A stretch of DNA of 64,000 nucleotides from CAWCAW01 sp963714125 (GCA_963714125.1 OY970234.1:930001-994000); one strand, 5' to 3'; shown: positions 34,086-42,607, numbered from the stretch's first letter. Program-made: numbers and translations. Notes: generated by a model from the letters alone, not told the origin.

Positions 34086-35057
34086 GTGGCCGACTGGGTG
34101 GTGCCCGAAGCCGGCAAGGGTGGGCCGACGTTGCCGGTGGCGCCGACCTTTTCCGTGGTGATCCCCGTGTACCAGGGCGCCCACATCGTCTCTCAGGCCA
34201 TCGAGTCCGTGCTCGATCAGACCGTGGCACCGTGCGAGATCCTGGTCTGTGACGACGGCTCGACCGACGACTTGGCCGCCGCCCTGGCCCCGTATACGGG
34301 GAAGATCACCCTCCTGCATCAAGAGCACAAAGGGGTGGGGGCGGCGCGCAACCTGGCTCTGGCGCACGCCCGGGGCGACTTTTTGACCGGGTGCGATGCC
34401 GATGATCTGTTGCTGCCACGCTGCATCGAGGCCATGGGCGAACTGGCTATGAGCCGGCCCGATCTCGACATCTTGGTGCCGACGCCGTACGTCGAGCTCG
34501 ACGGCGTGTTCCTCGGCCTGGCGCAGGAGGAGAAAAAGCCGCCTTTCCCGGTGGACGACCTACGTATGGGTGTCCTGAAGGACACCATCATCCCCATCGG
34601 TTCGGGGGTGCGCCGTCAACGCCTGCTCGACATCGGAGGATTCGACGAGTCCTTGCGTTGCGCCGAGGACTACGACGTGTGGATGCGACTGGTGTTCTCG
34701 GGCTCTCGCGCCGGGGTGCTGCGCGAACCGTTGTGGACCTGGCGCCTGAGCAAAGGAAGCCTGTCGACGCGCGGCATGTGGTGTGTCCAAGGCTCCATCA
34801 CGGCCATGACCAAGATCTTGCGCCATCAACAACTCTCCGAGGCCGAGCGCGCCATCGCCACCGAGCGAGTGGCGTTGTTCCGCCGTCTGTTGGTGCGCGA
34901 GGAAGCCAAGGCGGCCTTGGTCGAGCAGCGCCCCGACGCGCGTCGGTTGTGCATGAAAGTTGTCACGGGGCCAGGCCAAGACTTTCGTGCCCGTGCTGTG
35001 TCGGCGGCGGCGGCGTTGTCGCCCAAATGGGCGGGACGCCGCATGCGGAGCGCTTAA
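34086..35057 (+). CDS. Glycosyltransferase family 2 (paralogue of the previous gene)
   Basis: 323 aa of GT-A fold with FSVVIPVYQGAHIVSQAIES, VCDDGSTDDLAAALAP and the DxD CDADDLLLPR; the later acidic motif is CAEDYDVWMRL. GTG start at 34086. Divergent from its paralogue with only 37 bases between starts, so both promoters must overlap. The TAA stop overlaps the stop of the convergent Alg14-Alg13-like gene in the palindromic CGCTTAAGCG. Confidence 0.9.
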   Translation: MADWVVPEAGKGGPTLPVAPTFSVVIPVYQGAHIVSQAIESVLDQTVAPCEILVCDDGSTDDLAAALAPYTGKITLLHQEHKGVGAARNLALAHARGDFLTGCDADDLLLPRCIEAMGELAMSRPDLDILVPTPYVELDGVFLGLAQEEKKPPFPVDDLRMGVLKDTIIPIGSGVRRQRLLDIGGFDESLRCAEDYDVWMRLVFSGSRAGVLREPLWTWRLSKGSLSTRGMWCVQGSITAMTKILRHQQLSEAERAIATERVALFRRLLVREEAKAALVEQRPDARRLCMKVVTGPGQDFRARAVSAAAALSPKWAGRRMRSA

Positions 35058-36019
35058 GCGATCAACTCGAACGGCGGGGGATGGGCGGCGCGTTCGACGC
35101 GCCGCGCCGCGGCTTGTTGCAGGTGCTCCATGGTGATCTCCGTGGATTCACAGGTGACCGCCAACCCCCGTGATGCGAGCATGGTGGCCACCTGCACCTG
35201 GTGATCATCGACGTGTTCACCAAGGGCCTTGCGTCTCGGTATGACCACCGGGCAATGGCCGGTCGACAGCGCCAGCAGGGCCAGGCCGACGCCGGCGTGG
35301 GTCACCACCACATCGGCTTTGGCCATTTCGGCGGCGAGTTCTTCGCTCGGCATGGCGGGTTTGACGGCGATGCCCAGTGACGACACATCGGTCGATCCCG
35401 TTTGCCACACCACGTCAGCGGAGGGCGGAATGATCTCCACCAGCCTCCGCAGCAAGCTCAGAAATCCATAGGCCTGTTGGGAGCCGACGGCCACCACGAT
35501 CCGTTGCACGTCCTTGACGTCGCGTTCGCCGGGTTCGGTGGCATAACCGTCGAACACGGAGCCTCGGTAGTGCCAGGGTGGACGCCACCCCTCGACCTGG
35601 CTGTAGATGTTGATCCCCGGCATGCGAGCCAGGACTCGTCCGGTGAGCGAGGGTCCTTCCACGCGCGCCGAGCTCTCGATGTAGTGACACGACAACCCGC
35701 TCATGCGGGCCCGGGGGATGAACGCCAAGGCGATGCTGCTGCCGGTGCTGATGACGCGGGCGTAACGGCGGCCCTTGAGCATCCGGTTCGCCACCAAGGT
35801 GTGGCGGCTGATCATCTTCACATCGCGCGGGTTGGCGTAATCGGCAAAGACAATTTCCTCACCGTCGAGCAGCGAGCGCGATTGCACGGTGTCGTAGGTG
35901 ACCCAGGTCACGTCGGTGCCGTGCACCGCACTCAGTCGCGGCAGGAGTTCGTGCAGTTCTTGGAGGTGCCCACCGGCGCTGGCCACCAGGAGTGTCGCAC
36001 CTTGAGTCGGCTTGCCCAT
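35054..36019 (-). CDS. Alg14-Alg13-type fused glycosyltransferase
   Basis: 321 aa, GT28-like. The N-terminal half matches the Alg14/PssD membrane-associated subunit (LLVASAGGHLQELHELLPRL, then STGSSIALAF). The C-terminal half matches the Alg13/PssE catalytic subunit (VVAVGSQQAYGF, VVTHAGVGLALLALSTGHCPVVIPR). In many bacteria and in eukaryotes these halves are separate proteins. The enzyme would transfer a sugar, often GlcNAc or glucuronic acid, to a lipid-linked acceptor at the cytoplasmic face. Confidence 0.88.
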   Translation of the reverse strand: MGKPTQGATLLVASAGGHLQELHELLPRLSAVHGTDVTWVTYDTVQSRSLLDGEEIVFADYANPRDVKMISRHTLVANRMLKGRRYARVISTGSSIALAFIPRARMSGLSCHYIESSARVEGPSLTGRVLARMPGINIYSQVEGWRPPWHYRGSVFDGYATEPGERDVKDVQRIVVAVGSQQAYGFLSLLRRLVEIIPPSADVVWQTGSTDVSSLGIAVKPAMPSEELAAEMAKADVVVTHAGVGLALLALSTGHCPVVIPRRKALGEHVDDHQVQVATMLASRGLAVTCESTEITMEHLQQAAARRVERAAHPPPFELIA

Positions 36020-36134
36020 TCACGCACCTTCGCTTTGGCTCATTTGCCTAACCCTCCGCGAGGTCGCGGCCGCAATTTACCAGGGGGCCACGAAGCGACA
36101 GACGCGGTGCGCGATAGTGCAGAATACGGCTGCC

Positions 36135-38693
36135 ATGACCGATGACCTCCTGGCGGCTGCGGCATGGGAGTGCTGCTCGACGCCTCCTGGCGCTGCTTCG
36201 AGCCCCGAAGAGCTCGCAGGGGTGCTGACGCAGTGGCGCCCGGCGAGCGTCCCCGGTACAGCCGCGGGGGCGTTGCGAGCCTCGGGTCTGACGACCGACG
36301 GGCACGATTTCGACGCCGAGGACTGGTGGTTCCGCTGTCGTTTCGCCGGCCGCCATGGCCCGCGGGTGCTCTCGTTCGGTGGTCTGGCCACGTTGGCCGA
36401 TGTGTGGTTGAACCAGGCCCACCTCTTACATAGCGAGAACATGTTCGTCCGCCACGAGGTGGAGCTCGCCGGCGTGGCGGCCGACAACGAACTGCTCATC
36501 TTGTGCGGCTCGCTGCGTCCGTGGCTGGCGGCGCGTCGGCCTCGGCCGCGCTGGAAGGGATACCTGGTCAGCCACCAGAACCTGCGTTGGTTGCGCACCA
36601 CCCTGCTCGGGCGCATGCCGGGCTGGGCGGCCACGCCGGCGCCGGTGGGCCCGTGGCGCCCGGTCACGCTGCGTCCGAGTGAACCGCTTCGGCTGGTGAC
36701 GCGCCGGGTGGTGGCGCGTTGCGACGGTGACGACGGCGTGGTGGACGTGGTGCTGCGCCTCCGAGGGTCGATGCCGGCGGCCGGCCTGCAGCTGCGCGTC
36801 GGCGATCACCGTGGGTCTCTGACCGTGCGCCCCGCCGAGGCCGAAGACGGTGCCGCTGCGTCTGACGCGGCCGGTGCCGCTGACGCGGGCGGTGCCGCTG
36901 ACGCGGGCGGTGCCGCTGACGCGGGCGCCAACGACACGATCGTCGAGGGTTCGGTGCGGGTCCCAGGGGCGCAGCGGTGGTGGCCGCACACTCATGGTGC
37001 CCAGCCCCGCTACCCCGTTACCGTCGAGGCGGCCGGGACCGAGTTGCCCCTCGGGCACGTGGGGTTCCGCACCGTGTCCGTGACACGCCAAGACGGCGAT
37101 TTCCGCGTGCACGTCAACGGCGTGGCGTTGTTCTGTCGGGGTGCCACGTGGATGCCGCCGGACGCGGTGAGCATGGTGTCTCCGCCCGGTGAGGACCGGG
37201 CCACCTTGGAGCTTCTGCGCCACGCCAACATGAACATGGTGCGGTTGCCGGCCACCGGCGTCTACCAGGACGAGGCGTTCTTCGACGCCTGTGACGAGCT
37301 GGGCATCCTGGTGTGGCAGGACCTGATGTTCGCCTTTATGGACCCCCCCGACGAAGACGCCTTTGTGGCCCAGGTGCAACAAGAGCTCGGGCAGGTCTTT
37401 TCGACGTTGGGCGGGCGGCCGTCGGTGGCGGTGGTGTGCGGCGGCCAGGAGATAGAAGAGCAGGCCGCCATGCTGGCTCTGTCTCGGGACAAATGGACTT
37501 TTCCTCTGCTGGAGCAGGTCATCCCCGCCGTCGTCGAGCGCGAGCTGCCCGGCGTGGCGTACGTGACGGACAACCCCACCGGCGGTGGGTTCCCGTTCCA
37601 GATGAACGCCGGCGTGAGCCAGTTCTTCGGCATCGGTGGCTACTTGCGCCCGCTGGAGGACGCTCGTCGCGCCGGCGTCCGCTTCGCCAGCGAATGTCTG
37701 GCCTTCGCCACCCCGCCGGAGCCGCAGACCATCGACGACGTGTGTGGAGGCGTCACCCGGGCCGGTCACGATCCGCAGTGGAAGCTGAGCGTGCATCACG
37801 ACGCCGGGCGCTCGTGGGACCTCGAGGACATGCAGAGCCACTACGTGGGCCGGCTCTTTGGCGTGGATCCGTTCGTGCTGCGGTGGCAGGACGCCAACAG
37901 GGCTCTGGAGCTGGCCCGAGCCACCGTGACCGAGCTCATGAGCGTGGTCTTCTCCGAGTGGCGCCGTCCCGGATCGACGTGTGCCGGTGCCCTCGTCCTG
38001 GCCCTTCGTGACCTTCGTCCCGGGGGAGGGTGGGGAATCATCGACGCCCTGGGCCGACCCAAAGCACCGTGGTACGCGCTGCGCCGCGTGCTGCAGCCCG
38101 TAGCCGTGTTGTTGACCGACGAAGGCCTCAACGGACTTCGGGTGCACGTGGTGAACGACACCGCCGACACGGTCGATACCACCGTGCAGGTCCGCCTCTT
38201 CGCCCGGGGGGAGCTGTGCATCGAACAAGAGCGCCGAGAGGTGTCGGTCGCCGGCCAGGGGGGCACGAGCTTCGACCTGCTTGACATGTTCGACGGTTTT
38301 CGCGACTTGACCGCCGCCTACGGCTTCGGCCCGCCGCCCTATGACGTGGTGGCCGTCTCCCTGGTCGATGCCGCTGGTGAGGTCACGAGCGAGGCGTTCC
38401 ACCTGCCGCTGGGTCTGGCCCGGCCCGTCGAGGCTGATCTCGGACTCCACGCCGTGCTCTTGAACGGGAACTCCCTGGCCGTGTCGACGCGTCGTTTCGC
38501 CGAGTTCGTGGCGGTGGAGGTCCCCGGCTACCGGCCGTCGGAGTCGTGGTTCCATCTGGCCCCGGGCGATACCCGCACGTTGGAACTGATCCCCACGGGC
38601 GATTCGGCGCCGCCGACGCCCCGTGGCCACGTCAGAGCGCTCAACTCGCAGGTGAACGCGCCGATAACTCTTGATGAGGGCTCGCCCCGCTAA
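36135..38693 (+). CDS. Glycoside hydrolase family 2 protein, beta-mannosidase-like
   Basis: 852 aa from ATG 36135; upstream frame extension lacks family similarity. The N-terminal sugar-binding domain has EDWWFRCRF and GLATLADVWLNQ, as in beta-mannosidases. The catalytic barrel has LFCRGATWMPPD, ANMNMVRLPATGVYQDEAFFDACDE cut as usual, and LGILVWQDLMF. Likely acid/base Glu is in VCGGQEIEEQ and nucleophile Glu in RFASECLAF; both regions are less canonical than the usual GNNE and SEFG. No signal peptide, so cytoplasmic. A Gly-Ala-Asp repeat interrupts the second domain. Confidence 0.85.
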   Translation: MTDDLLAAAAWECCSTPPGAASSPEELAGVLTQWRPASVPGTAAGALRASGLTTDGHDFDAEDWWFRCRFAGRHGPRVLSFGGLATLADVWLNQAHLLHSENMFVRHEVELAGVAADNELLILCGSLRPWLAARRPRPRWKGYLVSHQNLRWLRTTLLGRMPGWAATPAPVGPWRPVTLRPSEPLRLVTRRVVARCDGDDGVVDVVLRLRGSMPAAGLQLRVGDHRGSLTVRPAEAEDGAAASDAAGAADAGGAADAGGAADAGANDTIVEGSVRVPGAQRWWPHTHGAQPRYPVTVEAAGTELPLGHVGFRTVSVTRQDGDFRVHVNGVALFCRGATWMPPDAVSMVSPPGEDRATLELLRHANMNMVRLPATGVYQDEAFFDACDELGILVWQDLMFAFMDPPDEDAFVAQVQQELGQVFSTLGGRPSVAVVCGGQEIEEQAAMLALSRDKWTFPLLEQVIPAVVERELPGVAYVTDNPTGGGFPFQMNAGVSQFFGIGGYLRPLEDARRAGVRFASECLAFATPPEPQTIDDVCGGVTRAGHDPQWKLSVHHDAGRSWDLEDMQSHYVGRLFGVDPFVLRWQDANRALELARATVTELMSVVFSEWRRPGSTCAGALVLALRDLRPGGGWGIIDALGRPKAPWYALRRVLQPVAVLLTDEGLNGLRVHVVNDTADTVDTTVQVRLFARGELCIEQERREVSVAGQGGTSFDLLDMFDGFRDLTAAYGFGPPPYDVVAVSLVDAAGEVTSEAFHLPLGLARPVEADLGLHAVLLNGNSLAVSTRRFAEFVAVEVPGYRPSESWFHLAPGDTRTLELIPTGDSAPPTPRGHVRALNSQVNAPITLDEGSPR
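36873..36926 (+). repeat. Three perfect 18-bp tandem repeats in the GH2 gene
   Basis: GGTGCCGCTGACGCGGGC occurs three times in a row, with a degenerate copy just before. It encodes repeated GAADAG in a loop of the sugar-binding/Ig-like region. In-frame copy-number change here would alter only a flexible linker. Confidence 0.9.
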
Positions 38694-38706
38694 AGGCTCC
38701 CTTTAG
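38690..38706 (+). terminator. Weak hairpin at the end of the GH2 gene
   Basis: CTAAAGG and CCTTTAG pair around CTC and include the stop codon of the GH2 gene. GGCAAAAAG follows instead of a T-run, so termination here is doubtful. It separates the GH2 gene from the carrier-protein operon. Confidence 0.3.
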
Positions 38707-38756
38707 GGCAAAAAGTCCACCTCGGTTGGGCTTCCATTGGTTTTCTTTGCGCGAGG

Positions 38757-39173
38757 ATGGAGCCGATGATCGGGGAGAAGGTGCGCGTCGGGGCCGATCT
38801 GACCAAGGTTTCCGACGTTGAAGAGTCGATGGCGCGTTTCGGCCGCCGTTATCTGGAGCGGGTGTACACCGACCACGAGCTGTCGTCGTGCGAGGGACCC
38901 GCTCCGGCCATGGCGGCGCGTCTGGCGGCGCGCTTTGCCGCCAAGGAGGCCGTCATCAAGGTGTTACGACCCACGGGAGCCAACCCGACCTGGCGCTCCA
39001 TGGAGGTCGTCCGCCACCCCGACGGTTGGTGCGGATTGCGCCTAGGGGGCACGGCTGCAGCGTTGGCGCAAGAAGCGGGGATCGAGGACATGGCTGTGAG
39101 CCTTACCCATGAAGGTGATTACGCGGGCGCCGTGGTGGTCGCCCTGTGCGCTCAGAAAGGTACGCCGAGATGA
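38757..39173 (+). CDS. AcpS-type 4'-phosphopantetheinyl transferase
   Basis: 138 aa. GADLTKVSDVEESM near the N-terminus carries the Mg-binding Asp of AcpS. YLERVYTDHELS and RLAARFAAKEAVIKVLRP hold the second acidic site (AAKEA), and SLTHEGDYAGAVVVA is the usual C-terminus. It would transfer the phosphopantetheine arm from CoA to Ser of a carrier protein. The next gene encodes a carrier protein and overlaps it by four bases, so this looks like a dedicated activating enzyme rather than the housekeeping AcpS, which is usually encoded near alr or cell-wall genes. Confidence 0.88.
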   Translation: MEPMIGEKVRVGADLTKVSDVEESMARFGRRYLERVYTDHELSSCEGPAPAMAARLAARFAAKEAVIKVLRPTGANPTWRSMEVVRHPDGWCGLRLGGTAAALAQEAGIEDMAVSLTHEGDYAGAVVVALCAQKGTPR

Positions 39174-39424
39174 CGATGCAGGACGAGATCCGCCAGGTCC
39201 TGGCCGTGCACGCCAAGCTTCCCGTCGACATCAGCACGTTGGCCGACGGTGCCGACCTGTTCCAGGCCGGGATGACCTCGCACGCCAGCGTGAATGTGAT
39301 GCTGGCCCTGGAAGACACCTTCGACATCGAGTTCCCCGAATCGATGCTGCGCAAGGGTACCTTTGAGTCCGTGACCTCCATCAAAGAAGCGCTGGAGACA
39401 CTGACCGAGGTGGCGCCCAGCTGA
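39170..39424 (+). CDS. Stand-alone acyl/aminoacyl carrier protein
   Basis: 84 aa, acidic, one four-helix carrier domain. The phosphopantetheine Ser is in LFQAGMTSHASVNVMLALED; the usual DSL triplet is replaced by TSH. It ends FDIEFPESMLRKGTFESV, as in typical carriers. ATG 39170 overlaps the stop of the transferase gene and is served by AAAGG upstream. An ACAD-family gene starts 2 bases after its stop. By context it is the aminoacyl acceptor for the ligase at 40597. Confidence 0.9.
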   Translation: MTMQDEIRQVLAVHAKLPVDISTLADGADLFQAGMTSHASVNVMLALEDTFDIEFPESMLRKGTFESVTSIKEALETLTEVAPS

Positions 39425-39425
39425 C

Positions 39426-40589
39426 ATGGGAGACACAACCGATCGCTCTATGAGTTTGGTGCAGCGCGCCCAGCGCATCGCCGAGGACGTGGCGGGCCCG
39501 GCGGCTGACGACGTCGACCGCAAGGCGCGCTTTCCGATTGAGGCCGTTGATGCCATGCGCGCCGCCCACATGCTGGGGGTGCTCGTTCCCACCGATCTCG
39601 GGGGCGAAGCCGCCCCCATCACCGACGTCGCCGACGCCGTCGCCGCCCTCGGTCGTCACTGCGCGTCGACGGCGATGATCTTCGCCATGCATCACATGCA
39701 GGCGGCCTGCCTCGTTCGTCACGGTCGCTCGCCTTGGCTGCGCGACTTCCAGCGCGAGGTGGCCGAAGCGGATCTGCTGTTGGCGTCGGCCACCACCGAA
39801 GGCGGAATCGGCGGCGACCTGCGTTCGAGTGTGTGTGCCGTCGAGCGCGCCGATGGTCGCTTCCACCTGGCCAAGGACGCCCCCGTCATCTCCTACGGGC
39901 GCTATGCCGATGCGGTGCTGGCTACGGCGCGGCGCGGGCCCGACAGCCCGCCCAGCGACCAGGTGCTGGTGGTGTGCCGGCCCCCCGGCCTGGAGCTCGA
40001 GCAGACCGGAGAGTGGGACACCCTCGGTTTCCGGGGCACCTGCAGCCCGGGCTTCTCGCTGGTGGCCGACGGTGACGACGCCTCCATTCTCGATGACCCC
40101 TTTGATGAGATCCTCAGCCAGACCATGCACCCCGTCTCCCACGTGCTGTGGGGCTCGGTGTGGTTGGGCTTGGCCACCGCCGCGGTGGACCGGGCCCGGC
40201 GCTACGTGCAGGCCGAGGCGCGCAAGAAGCCCGGGGTCACCCCGCCCGCCGCGCTTCGCTTGGCCGAGCTCATGACCAAGCACCAGCAGATGGAGTCGAC
40301 GGTGCAAGGGGCGGCCAACCGCTACGCCCGTCTCTATGACGACCCCGACGCGTTGTCGAGCATCAGCTTCGCCGTGGGCATGAACACCTTGAAGGTGTCC
40401 GCCTCGCGACTGGTTGTCGACATCGTCGGGTCAGCCATGCTCATCTGCGGCATGTCCGGATATCGCGAAGACTCGCCCTACAGCCTGGGCCGGTTGTTGC
40501 GCGACTCCTACGGCGCCGCCTTGATGGTGAACAACGACCGCATCCTGGCCAACAATGCCCAACTCCTCCTCGTCCAGAGAGAGAGCTGA
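39426..40589 (+). CDS. Acyl-CoA dehydrogenase-like flavoprotein
   Basis: 387 aa with the ACAD fold: helical N-terminal domain (LGVLVPTDLGGEAAPITDVADA), mid beta domain (LLLASATTEGGIGGDLRSS, DTLGFRGTCSPGFSL) and C-terminal helices (LLRDSYGAALMVNNDRILANNA). The C-terminal catalytic Glu of classical dehydrogenases is not obvious to me. In carrier-protein clusters such enzymes can oxidise a carrier-bound acyl or aminoacyl group, as PltE-type enzymes do with prolyl carriers. Position between carrier and ligase supports that role here (inference). Confidence 0.88.
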   Translation: MGDTTDRSMSLVQRAQRIAEDVAGPAADDVDRKARFPIEAVDAMRAAHMLGVLVPTDLGGEAAPITDVADAVAALGRHCASTAMIFAMHHMQAACLVRHGRSPWLRDFQREVAEADLLLASATTEGGIGGDLRSSVCAVERADGRFHLAKDAPVISYGRYADAVLATARRGPDSPPSDQVLVVCRPPGLELEQTGEWDTLGFRGTCSPGFSLVADGDDASILDDPFDEILSQTMHPVSHVLWGSVWLGLATAAVDRARRYVQAEARKKPGVTPPAALRLAELMTKHQQMESTVQGAANRYARLYDDPDALSSISFAVGMNTLKVSASRLVVDIVGSAMLICGMSGYREDSPYSLGRLLRDSYGAALMVNNDRILANNAQLLLVQRES

Positions 40590-40596
40590 CTGTCCC

Positions 40597-41505
40597 ATGG
40601 CTGAAGCCCCGTCATCAACGTTGCGAGACGAGTTAATTGCCGCCGGCCTGTTGTTCGAGACCGGAGTGGACGGGCTCTACGGACGCACCGGCCGCTACGA
40701 GGCCATCATCGACGGTCTGGAGCAGTGGATCATCGATCGCGCCGTGGTGCTTCCGGTGGAGACGGTGCGCTTCCCCCCGGTCATGGCCCGCACCACGTTC
40801 GATCAAACGGACTACCTCCGGTCCTTTCCTGATCTCATGGGCTCGATCCACACCTTTCGAGGGAGCGATCGTGACCACGCCAAGCTGGTCAGCCTGTGGG
40901 AGTCCGGTGGCGACTGGCAATCGGCGTTACAACCGGCCGAGGTCGTCTTGTGCTCGGCCACCTGTCACCCGGTGTACCCGTTGTGCACGGGGCGCCTCCC
41001 CGAAGGCGGACGCCGCTTCGACATCTCCGGCTACTGCTTCCGCTGCGAGCCCAGCCTCGATCCCGCTCGCATGCAGGCCTTCCGGATGCATGAGTACGTC
41101 TATGTGGGGGACCCCGACACCGCCCAGGAACATCGTGACGGCGGCCTGGAGCGCGGCCTGGAGTTGTTGACCGGGCTCGGGCTGGAGGTCTCCGCGATAC
41201 CCGCCAACGACCCCTTCTTCGGTCGCGTCGGAGTGATGCTGAGCGCCAACCAGCTCGACGAAGCGCTGAAGATCGAGATCGTGACACCGGTCAACTCGGT
41301 GGAGAATCTGACCGCCATCATGTCGGCCAACTGCCATCGCGACCACTTCGGCATTCCGTTCTCCATCGAGACGGCGTCGGGCGAAGTTGCCCACAGTGCT
41401 TGTGTCGCCTTCGGGGTGGACCGCTGCGCTCTGGCCCTGCTCCGCACCCACGGCGTCGACACCGACGCCTGGCCGGCGTCAGTGCGCAATCAGCTCTGGC
41501 CATGA
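40597..41505 (+). CDS. Amino acid:[carrier protein] ligase (class II aaRS-like)
   Basis: 302 aa. The C-terminal GVDRCALALLRTHG is a class II aminoacyl-tRNA synthetase motif 3, and SATCHPVYPLC plus SGYCFRCEP and HSACVAFG supply conserved Cys, as in the zinc-dependent seryl-tRNA-synthetase relatives described from Bradyrhizobium. Those enzymes lack a tRNA-binding domain and load glycine or alanine onto a small carrier protein. This protein likewise has only the catalytic core. ATG 40597 follows GAGAGAGAG; start is 7 bases after the flavoprotein stop. Substrate not predictable from sequence here. Confidence 0.9.
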   Translation: MAEAPSSTLRDELIAAGLLFETGVDGLYGRTGRYEAIIDGLEQWIIDRAVVLPVETVRFPPVMARTTFDQTDYLRSFPDLMGSIHTFRGSDRDHAKLVSLWESGGDWQSALQPAEVVLCSATCHPVYPLCTGRLPEGGRRFDISGYCFRCEPSLDPARMQAFRMHEYVYVGDPDTAQEHRDGGLERGLELLTGLGLEVSAIPANDPFFGRVGVMLSANQLDEALKIEIVTPVNSVENLTAIMSANCHRDHFGIPFSIETASGEVAHSACVAFGVDRCALALLRTHGVDTDAWPASVRNQLWP

Positions 41506-42479
41506 TGGTACGGGTTCTGCCCGTCGACCCGGCCACGTATGTGCCGCACGCGCTGCACACCAACGAGCGGGCCTGGACCGAGACGAACTGCTACGTCGAT
41601 CTGTGGATCGAAGTGCTGCACGCCTTGGGTCTTGACCCGGTGGCGGCGGCGGCGTTCACTTTGAGCACCGATTTCGAAGGTGATCAGTGGACGATGTTCA
41701 AGTACCCCACCGAGGACCTCCGCATCTTGTTCGGCTTGCAGGTGGCCGAGCTCAATGTGTGGCGACCGGTGGCGACGCACATCGAAGAGCAGCTCGGGTT
41801 CGGGAACCTGCTGACCGTCGACGTCGATGCCTGGTTCCTGCCCGACACGCGTGGCGTGTCGTATCAGACCGACCACCAGAAGACGACGCTCATGCCGCAG
41901 ATGATCGACATCGAGCAGCGCCGTCTGGGTTACTTCCACAACGCCGGCTATTTCGAGCTCGAGGGCGATGACTTCGACGGTCTGTTGCGCCTGGGGAAAC
42001 ACAGCGATCCTCCCTCGGTGCTTCCGCCGTATTCAGAAGTGGTGCGCCTCGACCGCATGCATTACAACCCCGACGAGGTCCTTGACGCCGTGCGGGTGCT
42101 GACAGCCGAACATCTCAGCCGTCGTCCCGCCACCAACCCCATGGCGCGCTTTCGCCAGCGCCTCGAAGCGGACGTGCCGTGGTTGGCCACACAGGAAATG
42201 GCCGTGTTCCACCGCTATGCCTTCGGCACCTGTCGGCAGTGTGGCTCCAACGCGGAAATGGCGGCGTCGTTCGTCTCCTGGTTGGACGCGCGCGACGGCG
42301 GGGGCCTCGAAGCCGTCATCGGCTTCTTTACCGAGATCTCCGAACGAGCCAAGGCGCTGCAGTTCGCGCTGGCCCGGGCGGCTCGGGGTCGGTCTGTCGA
42401 CCTCAGTGAGCCCTTCGACGCCATGGCGGCGGCCTGGGACGGGGCCATGGACGGCCTGGCCCAGCGTTACGGGGCCTGA
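41502..42479 (+). CDS. DUF1839 family protein
   Basis: 325 aa, soluble. Conserved-looking segments are HTNERAWTETNCYVDLWIEVLH near the N-terminus, the acidic FEGDQWTMFKYP, DVDAWFLPDT and FHRYAFGTCRQCGSNAEM. It is known as a neighbour of amino acid:[carrier protein] ligases, with unproven function; a transferase that takes the aminoacyl group from the carrier is one proposal. ATG 41502 overlaps the ligase stop, so it is coupled. The last gene of the unit; 235 bases follow before recA. Confidence 0.85.
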   Translation: MMVRVLPVDPATYVPHALHTNERAWTETNCYVDLWIEVLHALGLDPVAAAAFTLSTDFEGDQWTMFKYPTEDLRILFGLQVAELNVWRPVATHIEEQLGFGNLLTVDVDAWFLPDTRGVSYQTDHQKTTLMPQMIDIEQRRLGYFHNAGYFELEGDDFDGLLRLGKHSDPPSVLPPYSEVVRLDRMHYNPDEVLDAVRVLTAEHLSRRPATNPMARFRQRLEADVPWLATQEMAVFHRYAFGTCRQCGSNAEMAASFVSWLDARDGGGLEAVIGFFTEISERAKALQFALARAARGRSVDLSEPFDAMAAAWDGAMDGLAQRYGA

Positions 42480-42593
42480 GTCCGGTTTTCTGGGGCCTTA
42501 GGGCCAGCTCAGCGGATCGGAGCTCGGCACATCCTCGGTGGTCTGGTCCTCCCCGGACGCCGCCGGGTGCCGGGGCGGCAGACATCCCCCACA

Positions 42594-42607
42594 CGAACAC
42601 CTGTTCG
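42594..42607 (+). promoter_or_regulatory. SOS box (LexA site) upstream of recA
   Basis: CGAACACCTGTTCG is a perfect palindrome of the actinobacterial/Gram-positive LexA form CGAAC-N4-GTTCG. It lies 107 bases before the recA start, between the DUF1839 stop and recA, in the expected promoter region. This predicts DNA-damage induction of recA. Confidence 0.9.

Noticed and set aside
36426..38630. Long open frame antisense to the GH2 gene
   Set aside because: It lies wholly opposite a well-recognised enzyme, has skewed His/Arg/Gln-rich composition and no family motif; such frames are typical shadows in high-GC DNA.
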